NCBI RefSeq assembly: GCF_014174215.1
Contig: NZ_JABEQL010000013.1
Span: forward strand, 1-64,000
DNA: 64,000 nt
Direction: 5' to 3'
Source of the DNA: Gluconacetobacter tumulicola
GTDB lineage: Bacteria > Pseudomonadota > Alphaproteobacteria > Acetobacterales > Acetobacteraceae
Below the pieces are notes generated by a model. The model made no database searches, was not told the DNA's origin, and was given only the letters and a program-made list of their open reading frames with translations. The position numbers and the translations under genes are program-made. The first letter of the stretch is position 1, and each line of letters begins with the position of its first letter. Below are positions 46,798-55,374 of this stretch, one piece after another.

Positions 46798-48129
46798 ATG
46801 ACAGCGACATTCAAGAAACCAGCGACTTTTCTCGGTGCCCTGGCCCTGTTTCTGAACATGAGCGGCGCCGCCTGCCTGGATGGGCGGGCGCATGCCCGAG
46901 CGCCGGCTTCGGTCGACCCGAAACTTGTTGAGCATGGCGCCTATGTCGCCATATTGGGCGATTGCGTCGCCTGCCATACGGCACAGGATGACCGGCCTTA
47001 TGCGGGCGGGCTGCCCATCGCCTCTCCGCTTGGAACCATCTATTCCACCAACATCACGCCCGACCCGGATACGGGCATCGGCACCTACAGCTACGACGAT
47101 TTCGAGCGGGCCGTGCGGCGCGGCATCCGCAAGGATGGCAAAACGCTTTATCCGGCGATGCCCTATCCGGATTTCTCGCGCATCAGCGACGGGGACATGC
47201 ATGCGCTCTATGCGTTTTTCATGTCTGGCCTCAAACCGGCGCATGCACCCAACAAGGCGGCCGGCATTTCCTGGCCGCTCTCGATGCGCTGGCCGCTGGC
47301 GTGGTGGCGCTGGGTCTTCGTGCCGAAGGTGCAGCCCGCCGTCGCTTCGACGGATGGCGATGCGCTCGCCGACCGGGGCGCCTATTTGGTGGAAGGGCCG
47401 GGCCATTGCGGCACCTGCCACACCCCACGCGGCATGGCGTTGCAGCAGAAGGCGCTTTCGCCGCGTGACGGAACGGCTTTTCTGGCAGGCGGTCAGATCG
47501 ACAATTATACCGCGAACACGCTGCGCGGCGATGATCTGAGCGGACTGGGGTCGTGGAACGAGGAGGATATCGTCAGATTCCTCAAATCCGGCCGCAACCG
47601 CCATGCCGCCGTCTTCGGCGGCATGGCGGATGTCGTTTTCCAGAGCACGCAGCATATGAGCGATGCCGACCTTCAGGCGATCGCCCATTTCCTGAAGACG
47701 ATTCCCGCGACGAAGGCCGGCCCGGCATTTACCTACAACCCGGCGGCGGCACAGGAACTGTTCGCCGGCAATGTCAGCCGGCGCGGGGCACGGACCTATA
47801 TCGACAATTGCGCGGCCTGCCACCGGACGTCCGGCAAGGGGTACGACGACACATTCCCTGCCCTGGCCAACAATCCGGTCGTGAATGCGGCGGACCCGTC
47901 CTCGCTGCTTCATCTCGTGCTGATCGGTGGCACCATTCCCAGCACGGTCAGCGAGCCCACACATTTCGCGATGCCGCCGTTCGGTGACAGATTGTCTGAT
48001 CAGGAGATCGCGGATGTGGTGACGTTCATCCGTTCGAACTGGGGCAATCAGGCGTCTGCCATCAATACCGAGGATGTTGCGAAATTCCGCAGGCTGATCG
48101 CACCGTCGCCCGTCAAGAAGACGTTGTAA
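46798..48129 (+). CDS. Triheme cytochrome c subunit of the FAD dehydrogenase
   Basis: 443 residues with a signal peptide. Three heme-binding sites: CVACH at about 56-60, CGTCH at 204-208 and CAACH at 338-342. The C-terminus lacks a long hydrophobic anchor. It takes electrons from the FAD subunit and passes them to ubiquinone or a terminal oxidase, as in gluconate, sorbitol and alcohol dehydrogenases of acetic acid bacteria. It starts 11 bases after the large subunit. Confidence 0.95.
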   Translation: MTATFKKPATFLGALALFLNMSGAACLDGRAHARAPASVDPKLVEHGAYVAILGDCVACHTAQDDRPYAGGLPIASPLGTIYSTNITPDPDTGIGTYSYDDFERAVRRGIRKDGKTLYPAMPYPDFSRISDGDMHALYAFFMSGLKPAHAPNKAAGISWPLSMRWPLAWWRWVFVPKVQPAVASTDGDALADRGAYLVEGPGHCGTCHTPRGMALQQKALSPRDGTAFLAGGQIDNYTANTLRGDDLSGLGSWNEEDIVRFLKSGRNRHAAVFGGMADVVFQSTQHMSDADLQAIAHFLKTIPATKAGPAFTYNPAAAQELFAGNVSRRGARTYIDNCAACHRTSGKGYDDTFPALANNPVVNAADPSSLLHLVLIGGTIPSTVSEPTHFAMPPFGDRLSDQEIADVVTFIRSNWGNQASAINTEDVAKFRRLIAPSPVKKTL

Positions 48130-48197
48130 GGGCGGCGCCAGCGACAAAGGGCGTGGGGCACGACGTGCTCCACGCCCGTTTTGGTTCACAGATAGGG

Positions 48198-48731
48198 ATG
48201 ACCATGAAACACATGATATCGAATCCGGGCCGGCGGACGACGCGCACCAGCATGGCGATCTGCGCCCTGGCGCTGGCGACCCTGTGCCAGGCTCCATATC
48301 GGGAGGCGCACGCGGACGTGCCCGACCTGCCCACGCGGCCGGTCCTGACACTGGCTGTCGCGCAGCGCATTGCGGCGGCGGCACAACAGCAGGCTGAATC
48401 CCTGCACACGCCCGGCGTAATCGCGGTTGTGGACGATGCGGGCGAAGTAATCGTCCAGATCCGGATGGATCATGCCTTTATGCGGGCCAGCGGAACGCTC
48501 GCACCAGGCAAGGCCCGTTCCGCCGTGATGTTCCGACGCCCGACCGCCACCCTGGAAGCTGCGATCGCCGGGGCGCGGCCGGCCCTGCTCAGCGCCCAGG
48601 GCCTTGTCATGATGAAAGGGGGCGAACCCATTTTCATCAAGGATCAATTGGTCGGCGGTATCGGCGTCTCGGTCGACACGCCGGATCATGACGAACAGAT
48701 CGCCCAGGCCGGTCTGGCGGCGGTGAAATAG
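48198..48731 (+). CDS. Exported GlcG/HbpS-like heme-binding-type protein
   Basis: 177 residues with an export signal (MAICALALATLCQA, then HADVPDLPTRP). The GlcG/HbpS fold spans about 50-175 (LTLAVAQRIAAAAQQQAESL, GVIAVVDDAGEVIVQIRMDH, QLVGGIGVSVDTPDHDEQIA). It follows the cytochrome subunit by 68 bases on the same strand. Proteins of this family often accompany alcohol and sugar dehydrogenases in acetic acid bacteria, possibly as a cofactor accessory; the role is unproven. Confidence 0.88.
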   Translation: MTMKHMISNPGRRTTRTSMAICALALATLCQAPYREAHADVPDLPTRPVLTLAVAQRIAAAAQQQAESLHTPGVIAVVDDAGEVIVQIRMDHAFMRASGTLAPGKARSAVMFRRPTATLEAAIAGARPALLSAQGLVMMKGGEPIFIKDQLVGGIGVSVDTPDHDEQIAQAGLAAVK

Positions 48732-48862
48732 CCTGCCGATCGGGGCCCGGCTCGGCGTGCGTCGCCCAGCCGGGGTTGGCGTTGACGCGCATGGAACGCC
48801 CGCTTGCGGTGTTGCGCTGTCTTGCACGGCGGCTCGCGATCGCCTCTGCCTGCCGCTTTCTA

Positions 48863-49768
48863 CTACGGTGGCCGCTGCTCGGGCGCCGCGTTGACGATGC
48901 GCTGCACGAAATCCGAGAACGTCCGCGCCCTTGCGCTTGTCAGCCGTCCGGCTGGGTAGAGGGCCCAGAGGTCCACTTGTGTGAGGTCCCAGTCTTTCAG
49001 GCACCGCACGACCGTGCCGCTTGCCAGTTCGGGTTGGAACATCCAGTCGGCGGCGATGGTCAGGCCGAGATGGGCCAGGGTGGCGGCGCGGATGCCTTCG
49101 GCGGCGCTGAGGTGCAGGCGGGCGTGGAGGGGGATGGTCATTTCCGTGCCGTCGGGGCGGCGGAAGGTGGGTTTGAGGGTGCCGCCGCGCGTGTAGAGGA
49201 TCGCCTGGTGATTGGGAAGGTCTTCCGGTGTGTCCAGCAATGGGGCGGTGGCGAGATATTGAGGGGTGGCGATCAGTGATCGGCGGCCCTGGGCCAGGCG
49301 TCTGGCGATGACGGCGCTGTCGTTCATCGGGCCGATGCGGATGGCGATGTCGATGCCTTCCGTGACCAGGTCCACCCTTCGATCGTCGAGTTCGATATCG
49401 ACGTCCAGCCTGGGGTGGGCGGCCAGGAAGGCGCCCAGCCGGGGCACGATCTGGATACGGCCGAAGGTTGTCGGCAGCGCCACGCGCAGGCGGCCGTCGA
49501 GGCTGGCGGTGCTGTCGCGCGCCGCGCGGTCGGCTTCCTCGGCCTCGGCGATGATGCGGGCGACGCGTTCGAAATAGCGCTGGCCGGCGCTGGTCGGGGT
49601 GAGGCCGTGGGAGGAACGCAGCAGGAGCTGGACGCCGAGCTGGCCTTCCAGTTGGGCGATGGCCTTGGAGACCGCCGGCTGGCCCATGTGCATCCGGCGC
49701 GCGGCGGCGGTGAACGAGCCGGTTTCGACGACCCGCACGAAGGCGGTCATGGCCTGGAGACGGTCCAT
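48863..49768 (-). CDS. LysR family transcriptional regulator
   Basis: 301 residues with the winged helix FVRVVETGSFTAAARRMHMG, QPAVSKAIAQLEGQLGVQLL and a C-terminal effector domain (GRLRVALPTTFGRIQIVPRL). It diverges from the alkene reductase gene, with a perfect 7+1+7 palindrome five bases before its start. It probably controls that reductase. Confidence 0.94.
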   Translation of the reverse strand: MDRLQAMTAFVRVVETGSFTAAARRMHMGQPAVSKAIAQLEGQLGVQLLLRSSHGLTPTSAGQRYFERVARIIAEAEEADRAARDSTASLDGRLRVALPTTFGRIQIVPRLGAFLAAHPRLDVDIELDDRRVDLVTEGIDIAIRIGPMNDSAVIARRLAQGRRSLIATPQYLATAPLLDTPEDLPNHQAILYTRGGTLKPTFRRPDGTEMTIPLHARLHLSAAEGIRAATLAHLGLTIAADWMFQPELASGTVVRCLKDWDLTQVDLWALYPAGRLTSARARTFSDFVQRIVNAAPEQRPP

Positions 49769-49772
49769 TATT

Positions 49773-49787
49773 ATTCCAGACTGGAAT
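49773..49787. promoter_or_regulatory. LysR-type operator palindrome
   Basis: ATTCCAG-A-CTGGAAT is a perfect 7+1+7 palindrome matching the T-N11-A LysR pattern, placed in the divergent promoter between lysR and the alkene reductase. Confidence 0.75.
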
Positions 49788-49910
49788 GGTGACTATGGAA
49801 TTATCCTGTCTGCCAATCCGATCTGGAACTGTCCATCCTTGATTGCAACGGCGGCCCCTCGCCGCCGCGCCATCCGCCGGGTGGCGAGCTGATGACAGGA
49901 TAATTTCGAT

Positions 49911-51008
49911 ATGACCGACCTGCTGTTCTCACCGAAATTCGTGGGCCCGATGCGGCTGGACCATCGCATCGTCATGGCGCCGCTGACGCGCATGCGGTCC
50001 AGCGCCGGCGACCTGCCCAATGACCTGATGCGGACCTATTACAGCCAGCGCGCGACGCCGGGTGGGCTGCTGATTTCCGAGGCCTCGCCCGTCGCGCTGA
50101 CGGGATATGGGTTCGAGCGTGCGGCCGGGATCTATGACGATGCGCAGATCGCCGGCTGGCGGCGCATTACCGATGCGGTGCATGCCAAGGGTGGGCGGAT
50201 GGTGCTGCAATTGTGGCATGTGGGGCGCCAGTCGGCCCGGGTGCTGCAGCCGGGGGGTGTGGCGCCGGTCGCGCCCTCGGCCATTCGGGCGGAGGGCACG
50301 GCCTGGACGCTGAACGGCACCGTGCCGTACGACATGCCGCGGGCGCTGGATCGCGATGAGATTCCGGGGCTGATTGCCGCCTATCGCGATGCGGCGGAGC
50401 GGGCACTGAAGGCGGGGTTCGATGGGGTGGAGATCCATGGGGCCAATGGGTATCTGCCCGATCAGTTCCTGCAGGATGGGACGAACCGGCGGACGGACGA
50501 TTATGGCGGCCCGATCGAGAACCGGGCGCGGTTTCTGCGCGAGGTGACGCAGGCGGCCGTCGATGTGTGGGGGGCGGCGCGTGTGGGGGTGCGGCTGACG
50601 CCCAGCGGGGCCTATGGGTCGATGGCCGACAGCGACCGGCATGCGACCTTCGGGTATGTCGCGGCGATGCTGGACCGCATGGGGGTGGGGTATCTGCATG
50701 TGGTGCAGCCCCGGATCGGGGCGGATGCGGAGGACAATCCGGTCGATGTCGCCACGCTGCGGCCGCTGTTTACGCGAACGATCATCGCGGCGGGCGGGTT
50801 TACGCGGGACAGTGCGGAGCGGCTGCTGGCGTCGGGCGATGCCGATCTGATCGCGTTCGGGCGGAATTTCATCGCCAATCCCGATCTGGTGGCGCGCCTG
50901 CGCCATGACTGGCCGCTCAACCGGTATGACCGAGCGACGTTCTATGGCGGCGATGCGCGGGGTTACACCGATTATCCGTTCCACGACGTGCAGCGGGCGG
51001 GGGCGTGA
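49911..51008 (+). CDS. Alkene reductase (N-ethylmaleimide reductase-like OYE)
   Basis: 365 residues. An FMN barrel with NRIVMAPLTRMRS-type start (here DHRIVMAPLTRMRS), LQLWHVGRQSARVLQPGG, the HGANGYLPDQFLQDGTNRRT active-site block and FGRNFIANPDLVARL. It is closer to the NemA/classical OYE group than the homologue at 11705. It reduces activated carbon-carbon double bonds and nitro compounds with NADPH. Divergent LysR control suggests induction by electrophiles. DoxX and a hydrolase follow. Confidence 0.95.
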   Translation: MTDLLFSPKFVGPMRLDHRIVMAPLTRMRSSAGDLPNDLMRTYYSQRATPGGLLISEASPVALTGYGFERAAGIYDDAQIAGWRRITDAVHAKGGRMVLQLWHVGRQSARVLQPGGVAPVAPSAIRAEGTAWTLNGTVPYDMPRALDRDEIPGLIAAYRDAAERALKAGFDGVEIHGANGYLPDQFLQDGTNRRTDDYGGPIENRARFLREVTQAAVDVWGAARVGVRLTPSGAYGSMADSDRHATFGYVAAMLDRMGVGYLHVVQPRIGADAEDNPVDVATLRPLFTRTIIAAGGFTRDSAERLLASGDADLIAFGRNFIANPDLVARLRHDWPLNRYDRATFYGGDARGYTDYPFHDVQRAGA

Positions 51009-51015
51009 CCGGCGA

Positions 51016-51065
51016 ATGCAAAGAAACGGAATCGATGAATTTCTGTTGTTTCCGTTTCATTGCAT
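51016..51065. repeat. Imperfect 16-base inverted repeat after the alkene reductase
   Basis: ATGCAAAGAAACGGAA is matched by TTCCGTTTCATTGCAT with one mismatch and an 18-base loop. It lies eight bases past the alkene reductase stop and ahead of doxX. No T-run follows, so it could be an attenuating hairpin, an mRNA 3' stabiliser or an operator. Confidence 0.6.
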
Positions 51066-51151
51066 CCCGATCGCTCATAACGTGACTGCAACGTCAACCG
51101 ACGGACACGAACCTTCCGTTTCACCGGACCTTGCCACAGGAATTACCTGCC

Positions 51152-51580
51152 ATGATCACGCCCGCCACCCGCGATGCAGCGCTGCTCGCTTCCCGCATTG
51201 CCCTCTCTGTCCTGTTCCTCGTCATGGGGTGGGGCAAGCTGTCGGATTACTCCGGCGCCGTCGCCTATATGGCGCAGACCGGTGCGCCCCTGCCTGCCCT
51301 GTCCGCGCTGGTGGCGACGGGTGTGGAGCTGGGCATCGGCGTGGCGCTGGTGCTGGGCGTGTTCGTCGAGCCGCTGGCGCTGCTGCTGGCTGCCTATACC
51401 GTTGTGACCGGGTTTATCGGCCATCATTTCTGGACCATGGAGGGGATGCTCCGGTACGACATGATGATCCATTTCTACAAGAATATCGGCATTGCCGGCG
51501 GGCTGATCGCCCTTGCCGTGGCGGGGCCGGGGCGGTTTGCCCTGCGGCTGGGCCGGTTCGCGAAAACGCCTGCTCTCTGA
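51152..51580 (+). CDS. DoxX family membrane protein
   Basis: 142 residues with four hydrophobic helices and the DoxX N-terminus (ASRIALSVLFLVMGWGKLSD, YSGAVAYMAQTGAPLP), then GHHFWTMEG. DoxX proteins are often linked to thiol or quinone stress, but function is not defined. The alpha/beta hydrolase starts 51 bases later on the same strand. Confidence 0.92.
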   Translation: MITPATRDAALLASRIALSVLFLVMGWGKLSDYSGAVAYMAQTGAPLPALSALVATGVELGIGVALVLGVFVEPLALLLAAYTVVTGFIGHHFWTMEGMLRYDMMIHFYKNIGIAGGLIALAVAGPGRFALRLGRFAKTPAL

Positions 51581-51631
51581 ACCTTCTTCATTCCCTGTAA
51601 CCGCAAACGCGAATCCGAAAAGGACGGGACC

Positions 51632-52450
51632 ATGACACGGTTTACCACCTCCGATGGGGTTGGCCTCTATTACAAGGACTGGGGCAAGGGGCAGCCCGTC
51701 CTGTTCAGCCATGGCTGGCCGCTCAGCGCCGATATGTGGGATGGGCAGATGCTGCATCTGGCGGAAAGCGGCTTTCGCGCCATTGCCTTCGATCGGCGGG
51801 GCTTCGGGCGGTCGGATCAGCCCTGGCAGGGCCATGATTATGACCGCCTGGCCGACGATATTGCCGAACTGATCACGCATCTGGATCTGCACGACGTGAT
51901 CCTGGTCGGGTTTTCGATGGGGGGTGGCGACGTGACCCGCTATATCGCCCGCCATGGCAGCGAACGCGTGGCCAAGCTGGCGCTGCTGGGAGCCGTGACG
52001 CCGCTGTTCATGAAGACGGACGACCATCCGGCTGGCCCGGAGAAGAGCGTCTTCGATGGTATCCGGGCTGGATTGCGGGCCGACCGGGCGCAATTCCTCA
52101 AGGATTTTTCACCGGTTTTCTACGGGATCAATCACGGGGCGCAGGTTTCGGACGGTGTGCTGGAGCAGACGTTGCAGATTGCGCTTCAGGGGTCGCTGAA
52201 GGCCACGATCGATTGCGTCACCGCCTTTTCCGAAACCGATTTCCGTCCGGACATGGCGAAGATCGACGTACCCACACTGATTATCCATGGCGATGACGAT
52301 CAGGTGGTGCCGCTGGAGGCCACCGGGGCGCTGGCGGCGAAGATGATCAAAAATGCGACGCTGACGATCTATGAAGGGGCGCCGCATGGTTTTGCGGTGA
52401 CGCATGCGGATCGGCTGAATGCGGATCTGCTGGCGTTTGCCAAGGGGTGA
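51632..52450 (+). CDS. Alpha/beta hydrolase (non-heme chloroperoxidase-like)
   Basis: 272 residues. The nucleophile elbow is GFSMGGGDVTRYIARHG (Ser), the acid is in PTLIIHGDDDQVVPLEATG, and the His is in YEGAPHGFAVTHADRLN. The pattern fits the cofactor-free haloperoxidase/arylesterase subgroup. It is probably in one operon with DoxX. The true substrate, ester or perhydrolysis, is unknown. Confidence 0.94.
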   Translation: MTRFTTSDGVGLYYKDWGKGQPVLFSHGWPLSADMWDGQMLHLAESGFRAIAFDRRGFGRSDQPWQGHDYDRLADDIAELITHLDLHDVILVGFSMGGGDVTRYIARHGSERVAKLALLGAVTPLFMKTDDHPAGPEKSVFDGIRAGLRADRAQFLKDFSPVFYGINHGAQVSDGVLEQTLQIALQGSLKATIDCVTAFSETDFRPDMAKIDVPTLIIHGDDDQVVPLEATGALAAKMIKNATLTIYEGAPHGFAVTHADRLNADLLAFAKG

Positions 52451-52481
52451 AGTCCCTTCTTTTCTTCAAAAAAGAGCAGAC

Positions 52482-52513
52482 GCCCCGCCCGGATATACCG
52501 ATCCGGACGGGGC
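52482..52513 (-). terminator. GC-rich hairpin terminator for the diguanylate cyclase gene
   Basis: GCCCCGCCCGGAT-6-ATCCGGACGGGGC forms a 13-pair stem with one mismatch. On the minus strand it is followed within about ten bases by a T-run (CTCTTTTTTG), the form of a rho-independent terminator for the gene ending at 52559. The TTCTTTTCTTCAAAAAAGA patch beside it may end the hydrolase transcript. Confidence 0.8.
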
Positions 52514-52558
52514 TTCGAGCAGGATTCAATCCTGCCCATGATCGTCCGGGTGCCCCGA

Positions 52559-54328
52559 TCAGGCGAGATGTCGCGCTGGATCGGTCTTTGCAGGAAGCGG
52601 CTGCGGCCAACTGAAGACATCCTGTTCGGCCAGGCGAACGCGGTTGCGCCCTGCCCGTTTGGCGGCATACAGGGCGGCATCCGCCTTCGCGATGAGTTGC
52701 CGCCATGGGAGGCCGTCACCCGCCGCGACGCCGAAACTGGCGGTGACGGAGATCCTGGCACCATCGGCGGACAGGATCTCGAGATCGTCCACGCCCCGGC
52801 GCAGGCGGTGCGCCAGGGACAGCGCGGTTCCTTGCGTGTGTGCCTGGATCAGGATGGCGAATTCCTCGCCGCCGATCCGCGCGACCAGATCGTCAGGTCG
52901 CACATGCGCGCGCAAGACGGCGGCAACCGCGGCCAGCACCCGGTCGCCTTCGGTATGGCCATACCGGTCGTTGATGGATTTGAAATGGTCGATATCCAGC
53001 AGGATGAGAAAGGCGCGCCTGCCCGATCCCGCGACATCCAGTCTTGGTTTCCCCAGCATCCGGAAGGCCCGCCGGTTGAGCAGGCGGGTCAGTTCGTCGG
53101 TCTCGGCCTGGTGCTTCAGGAGCCGCGCATGCGCGGCACGCTCCCGCAGCTTGACGTCCAGAAGCTCCACGGCCGCGAAGAGCGGCCGCAGTTCCGGGCT
53201 GCCGCGATGGGGGAGAGGCAGGCGAACGGGCTGGTCATGGACCAGGGCCACAACGGCCTCGCTGGCCTCCAGAAGGGGACGCAGCACCCGTAGATGTACC
53301 AGCAGCACCCCGCCGGCGATCAGGCCGACGACAGCCAGCATCATGGCCCCGACCACCCATGCCAGCGCCAGCGCCCGCCGCGCCCTCTGCCTGTAATGGG
53401 AAAGAAGCGTGTCCAGGCAGGCGGTCCGCCAGATTTCCAGTGGCGTCAGCGTTTCGACATAATGATTGGAAAATGCGGCGGCGCTTCGCGTATAGGCGCC
53501 GCCATGCGTTCCCTCGGCGATCAACCGGGTGACCAGCGGCAGCCCATCGCCGAAGAACGCGGCCTCGGCTTCGGTCCGAAGGGCCGTCAGGCGTGGGCCA
53601 CGATCCGTCAGGTCGGGATTGAGCGCCAGCATCTGCCACTGCATGGCGATGCGTCCGGCCAGGCGGTCGCCAGCCGCGATATTGGGCGGTGGGATTGCGG
53701 TCCGGACGACCAGGGGCGCGATGATGGTCGACCCCAGGCGCCCGGCATCGTCGCGCAGGGTGGAAAGGAGCAATGCGTGCTGGACAGAGCCGGCCAATTC
53801 GGGATCGGAGCGGATGAGTGAGGCGGCCTCCCACATGATTGCCGCCTGGTAGGTGTCATAAGCCGCGAAGAGGGCATCGACCGCGTGCTGGACGGTATCA
53901 TAGCCGGCCGGGGCCTGGCTGGCAGCCCGATCGACCAGTACCCGTGCCTGCGCCAGATAGCGCACGGCATTCTGGAACTGCGCCGCCGGCACGATGGCGG
54001 CGTCGCGCGCCAGGGCACGGTCGGTTTCGGCGCGCGCGGCACGCAGCCTGTCGCGGGCGGATGCCAGGCCGGGCTCGCCCGACATCAGCACATTCGATGG
54101 GGCGCGTTCGGTGCTGATGCGATTGGCGGTGTCCAGGACCTGGCGAAGCTGCTCCAGGCCCGCCACGTTGTGCCGGGCGTGCAGGAAACGCTGGCAGACA
54201 TGGACCAGAATGATGCCGGCCATCGTGGTGGACAGCACAACGGCGACCACGGCGCCAACCCACAATCGCCTGCCGATCCACAGGCGGCAAAGCGACTGGC
54301 GTTTTCCAAATCGAACTGGCGTAACCAA
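52559..54328 (-). CDS. Membrane-bound diguanylate cyclase (GGDEF)
   Basis: 589 residues. An N-terminal membrane helix (about 22-48), a periplasmic sensory region of about 260 residues, a second helix (about 320-347) and a C-terminal GGDEF domain (about 425-575). The catalytic motif is GGEEF and the product-inhibition site RPDD precedes it at the normal spacing (RxxD five residues before), so it should make c-di-GMP under feedback control. The input signal is unknown. A nepR-like gene lies 134 bases upstream on the same strand. Confidence 0.95.
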   Translation of the reverse strand: MVTPVRFGKRQSLCRLWIGRRLWVGAVVAVVLSTTMAGIILVHVCQRFLHARHNVAGLEQLRQVLDTANRISTERAPSNVLMSGEPGLASARDRLRAARAETDRALARDAAIVPAAQFQNAVRYLAQARVLVDRAASQAPAGYDTVQHAVDALFAAYDTYQAAIMWEAASLIRSDPELAGSVQHALLLSTLRDDAGRLGSTIIAPLVVRTAIPPPNIAAGDRLAGRIAMQWQMLALNPDLTDRGPRLTALRTEAEAAFFGDGLPLVTRLIAEGTHGGAYTRSAAAFSNHYVETLTPLEIWRTACLDTLLSHYRQRARRALALAWVVGAMMLAVVGLIAGGVLLVHLRVLRPLLEASEAVVALVHDQPVRLPLPHRGSPELRPLFAAVELLDVKLRERAAHARLLKHQAETDELTRLLNRRAFRMLGKPRLDVAGSGRRAFLILLDIDHFKSINDRYGHTEGDRVLAAVAAVLRAHVRPDDLVARIGGEEFAILIQAHTQGTALSLAHRLRRGVDDLEILSADGARISVTASFGVAAGDGLPWRQLIAKADAALYAAKRAGRNRVRLAEQDVFSWPQPLPAKTDPARHLA

Positions 54329-54462
54329 CGTTCACCCTTCAGTTACAACATTTCAGTAATTTTAATGAACATCAATAGACTCATGGAATTCAAAAATAAA
54401 TACGGACAATTACGCTCTGACATTACGTGAGTTATTAAAATTAAATCCACGTCCTGGCAGGA

Positions 54463-54624
54463 TCACTCGGCCACGGCAGAACAGATTTCATTATCTCTAT
54501 CTATTCCATCGAGAAAACGTATGAATGCTTCAGGAACGGGCTCTTCGACAACGTGATCGAATCGCTCATGAAGGCTCCGCCCGATCCATGTCTTCACCAT
54601 GGATTCCATTCGAACCCCGTGCAT
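54463..54624 (-). CDS. NepR-like anti-sigma factor (general stress response)
   Basis: A 53-residue gene preceded by AAAAAAGGAG nine bases before its ATG. The core WIGRSLHERFDHVVEEPVP followed by EAFIRFLDGID fits the NepR pattern IGxxLxxxYDxVVxEPVPxxFxxLL found in alphaproteobacteria. NepR binds the ECF sigma factor EcfG until phosphorylated PhyR removes it. Neither phyR nor ecfG, the usual neighbours, is in the window. It starts 19 bases after a 64-residue ORF, so the two are probably one operon. Confidence 0.82.
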   Translation of the reverse strand: MHGVRMESMVKTWIGRSLHERFDHVVEEPVPEAFIRFLDGIDRDNEICSAVAE

Positions 54625-54643
54625 TCGAAAAACTCCTTTTTTA

Positions 54644-54838
54644 TCAATGAATCATATCGTTCTCTTCTGGATCGACGTTCATCGGATGATCCAGGATGTT
54701 GCGAACGGCCATCCAGAATGCCGCCTCGTCCGTCCGATCCGTCTCGATGCATCGCATGACATGCGTATGCGCCTTTTTCCGCGCACGGCTCCATCCGCAG
54801 GCTCGGACCAGGGCAACAGCCATGTCCGATGCAGACAT
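54644..54838 (-). CDS. Small protein upstream of the nepR-like gene
   Basis: 64 residues from MSASDMAVALVRACGWSRAR. The composition is protein-like (AHTHVMRCIETDRTDEAAFW, MAVRNILDHP) and resembles the small uncharacterised helical proteins common in alphaproteobacteria. The open frame extends 46 codons further up through the structured leader, but that part is low-complexity and unlikely to be translated. It ends 19 bases before nepR. Function unknown. Confidence 0.65.
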   Translation of the reverse strand: MSASDMAVALVRACGWSRARKKAHTHVMRCIETDRTDEAAFWMAVRNILDHPMNVDPEENDMIH

Positions 54839-54857
54839 TTCATTGGATATATCGTCA

Positions 54858-54983
54858 TCTTTTTGTATCGCCAATCCGCTCCCCACCCTCGCAAGACATG
54901 ACGACGACGGAAGCAGGAGGGACACACGTCCCCCACGACCCGCCTGGCGTCGGGCGGGTCGAAAGGTGTTTTGCACTGAGCAT
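54858..54983 (-). CDS. Short ORF following the C4-like leader, unit 1
   Basis: 41 residues from an ATG preceded by GGCAGGAGGT (MLSAKHLSTRPTPGGSWG). The strong ribosome binding site is placed where it can pair with the leader upstream. The protein has no recognised domain and the frame closes just before the next small gene. It may be a leader peptide or a decayed Ash/Icd-type phage ORF. Confidence 0.4.
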
Positions 54984-55172
54984 ACGCACCTCCTGCCTAT
55001 TTCCCCGTGGTGAACAGCCGAGGCGGTTCACCGCAGGACCATAGGTCCGGGTGTTCTATTTGGCAGGCCACCCGACATAGGAGGCCGCTCAGTTGCAAAA
55101 AGCGTTTCGACACGCCGTTACCAGAATAGCACACAGGCTGGCCCCATACCACCCTCGCAAGGGCTCATAGAG
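54940..55172 (-). repeat. Direct repeat, unit 1 of a 400-base tandem array
   Basis: About 233 bases nearly identical to 55340-55571, exactly 400 bases apart through most of their length. Differences include ATG to ACG at the short-ORF start and a one-base deletion in the Pro/Arg stretch. The unit spans the structured leader and the first codons of the following short ORF. Confidence 0.9.
54984..55135 (-). ncRNA. Structured leader, C4 antisense RNA-like, unit 1
   Basis: Read on the minus strand, GGCCTCCTAT is followed by three hairpins: GGGTG/CACCC (55049-55073), GGACC/GGTCC (55036-55048) and GGTGAAC/GTTCACC (55009-55032). The ribosome binding site GGCAGGAGGT comes next. CCTCCT and the CCTGCC in the first loop can pair with that site. 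This layout resembles the C4 antisense RNA of phages P1/P7. A covariance search is needed to confirm. Confidence 0.5.
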
Positions 55173-55374
55173 GGCATTGCGCGTACGCCAGGCTTGTTCG
55201 ACAGGGAGGAAAGACAATGCCTTTGGATGGGCAAGCACCAGAGGGAGAAAGCGTCTCCCGTTCGGAACGGAGACCCCATGAGCCGCGATGCAGGGACCGG
55301 CATGGCGATAAAAGCCTCGGCGGACACGCCTTCCCGCGCCCCGCCTGGCGTCGGGCGGTCGAAAGGTGTTTCAC
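55165..55374 (-). CDS. Short ORF following the C4-like leader, unit 2
   Basis: 69 residues from a GTG (VKHLSTARRQAGRG), because the ATG used in unit 1 is ACG here. A one-base deletion shifts the frame relative to unit 1, giving an Arg/Ser/Pro-rich translation (SPCRSLHRGSWGLRSERETL). Similar strings turn up in prophage regions of many bacteria downstream of such leaders, by my recollection. It may be non-functional. Confidence 0.3.
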   Translation of the reverse strand: MKHLSTARRQAGRGKACPPRLLSPCRSLHRGSWGLRSERETLSPSGACPSKGIVFPPCRTSLAYAQCPL

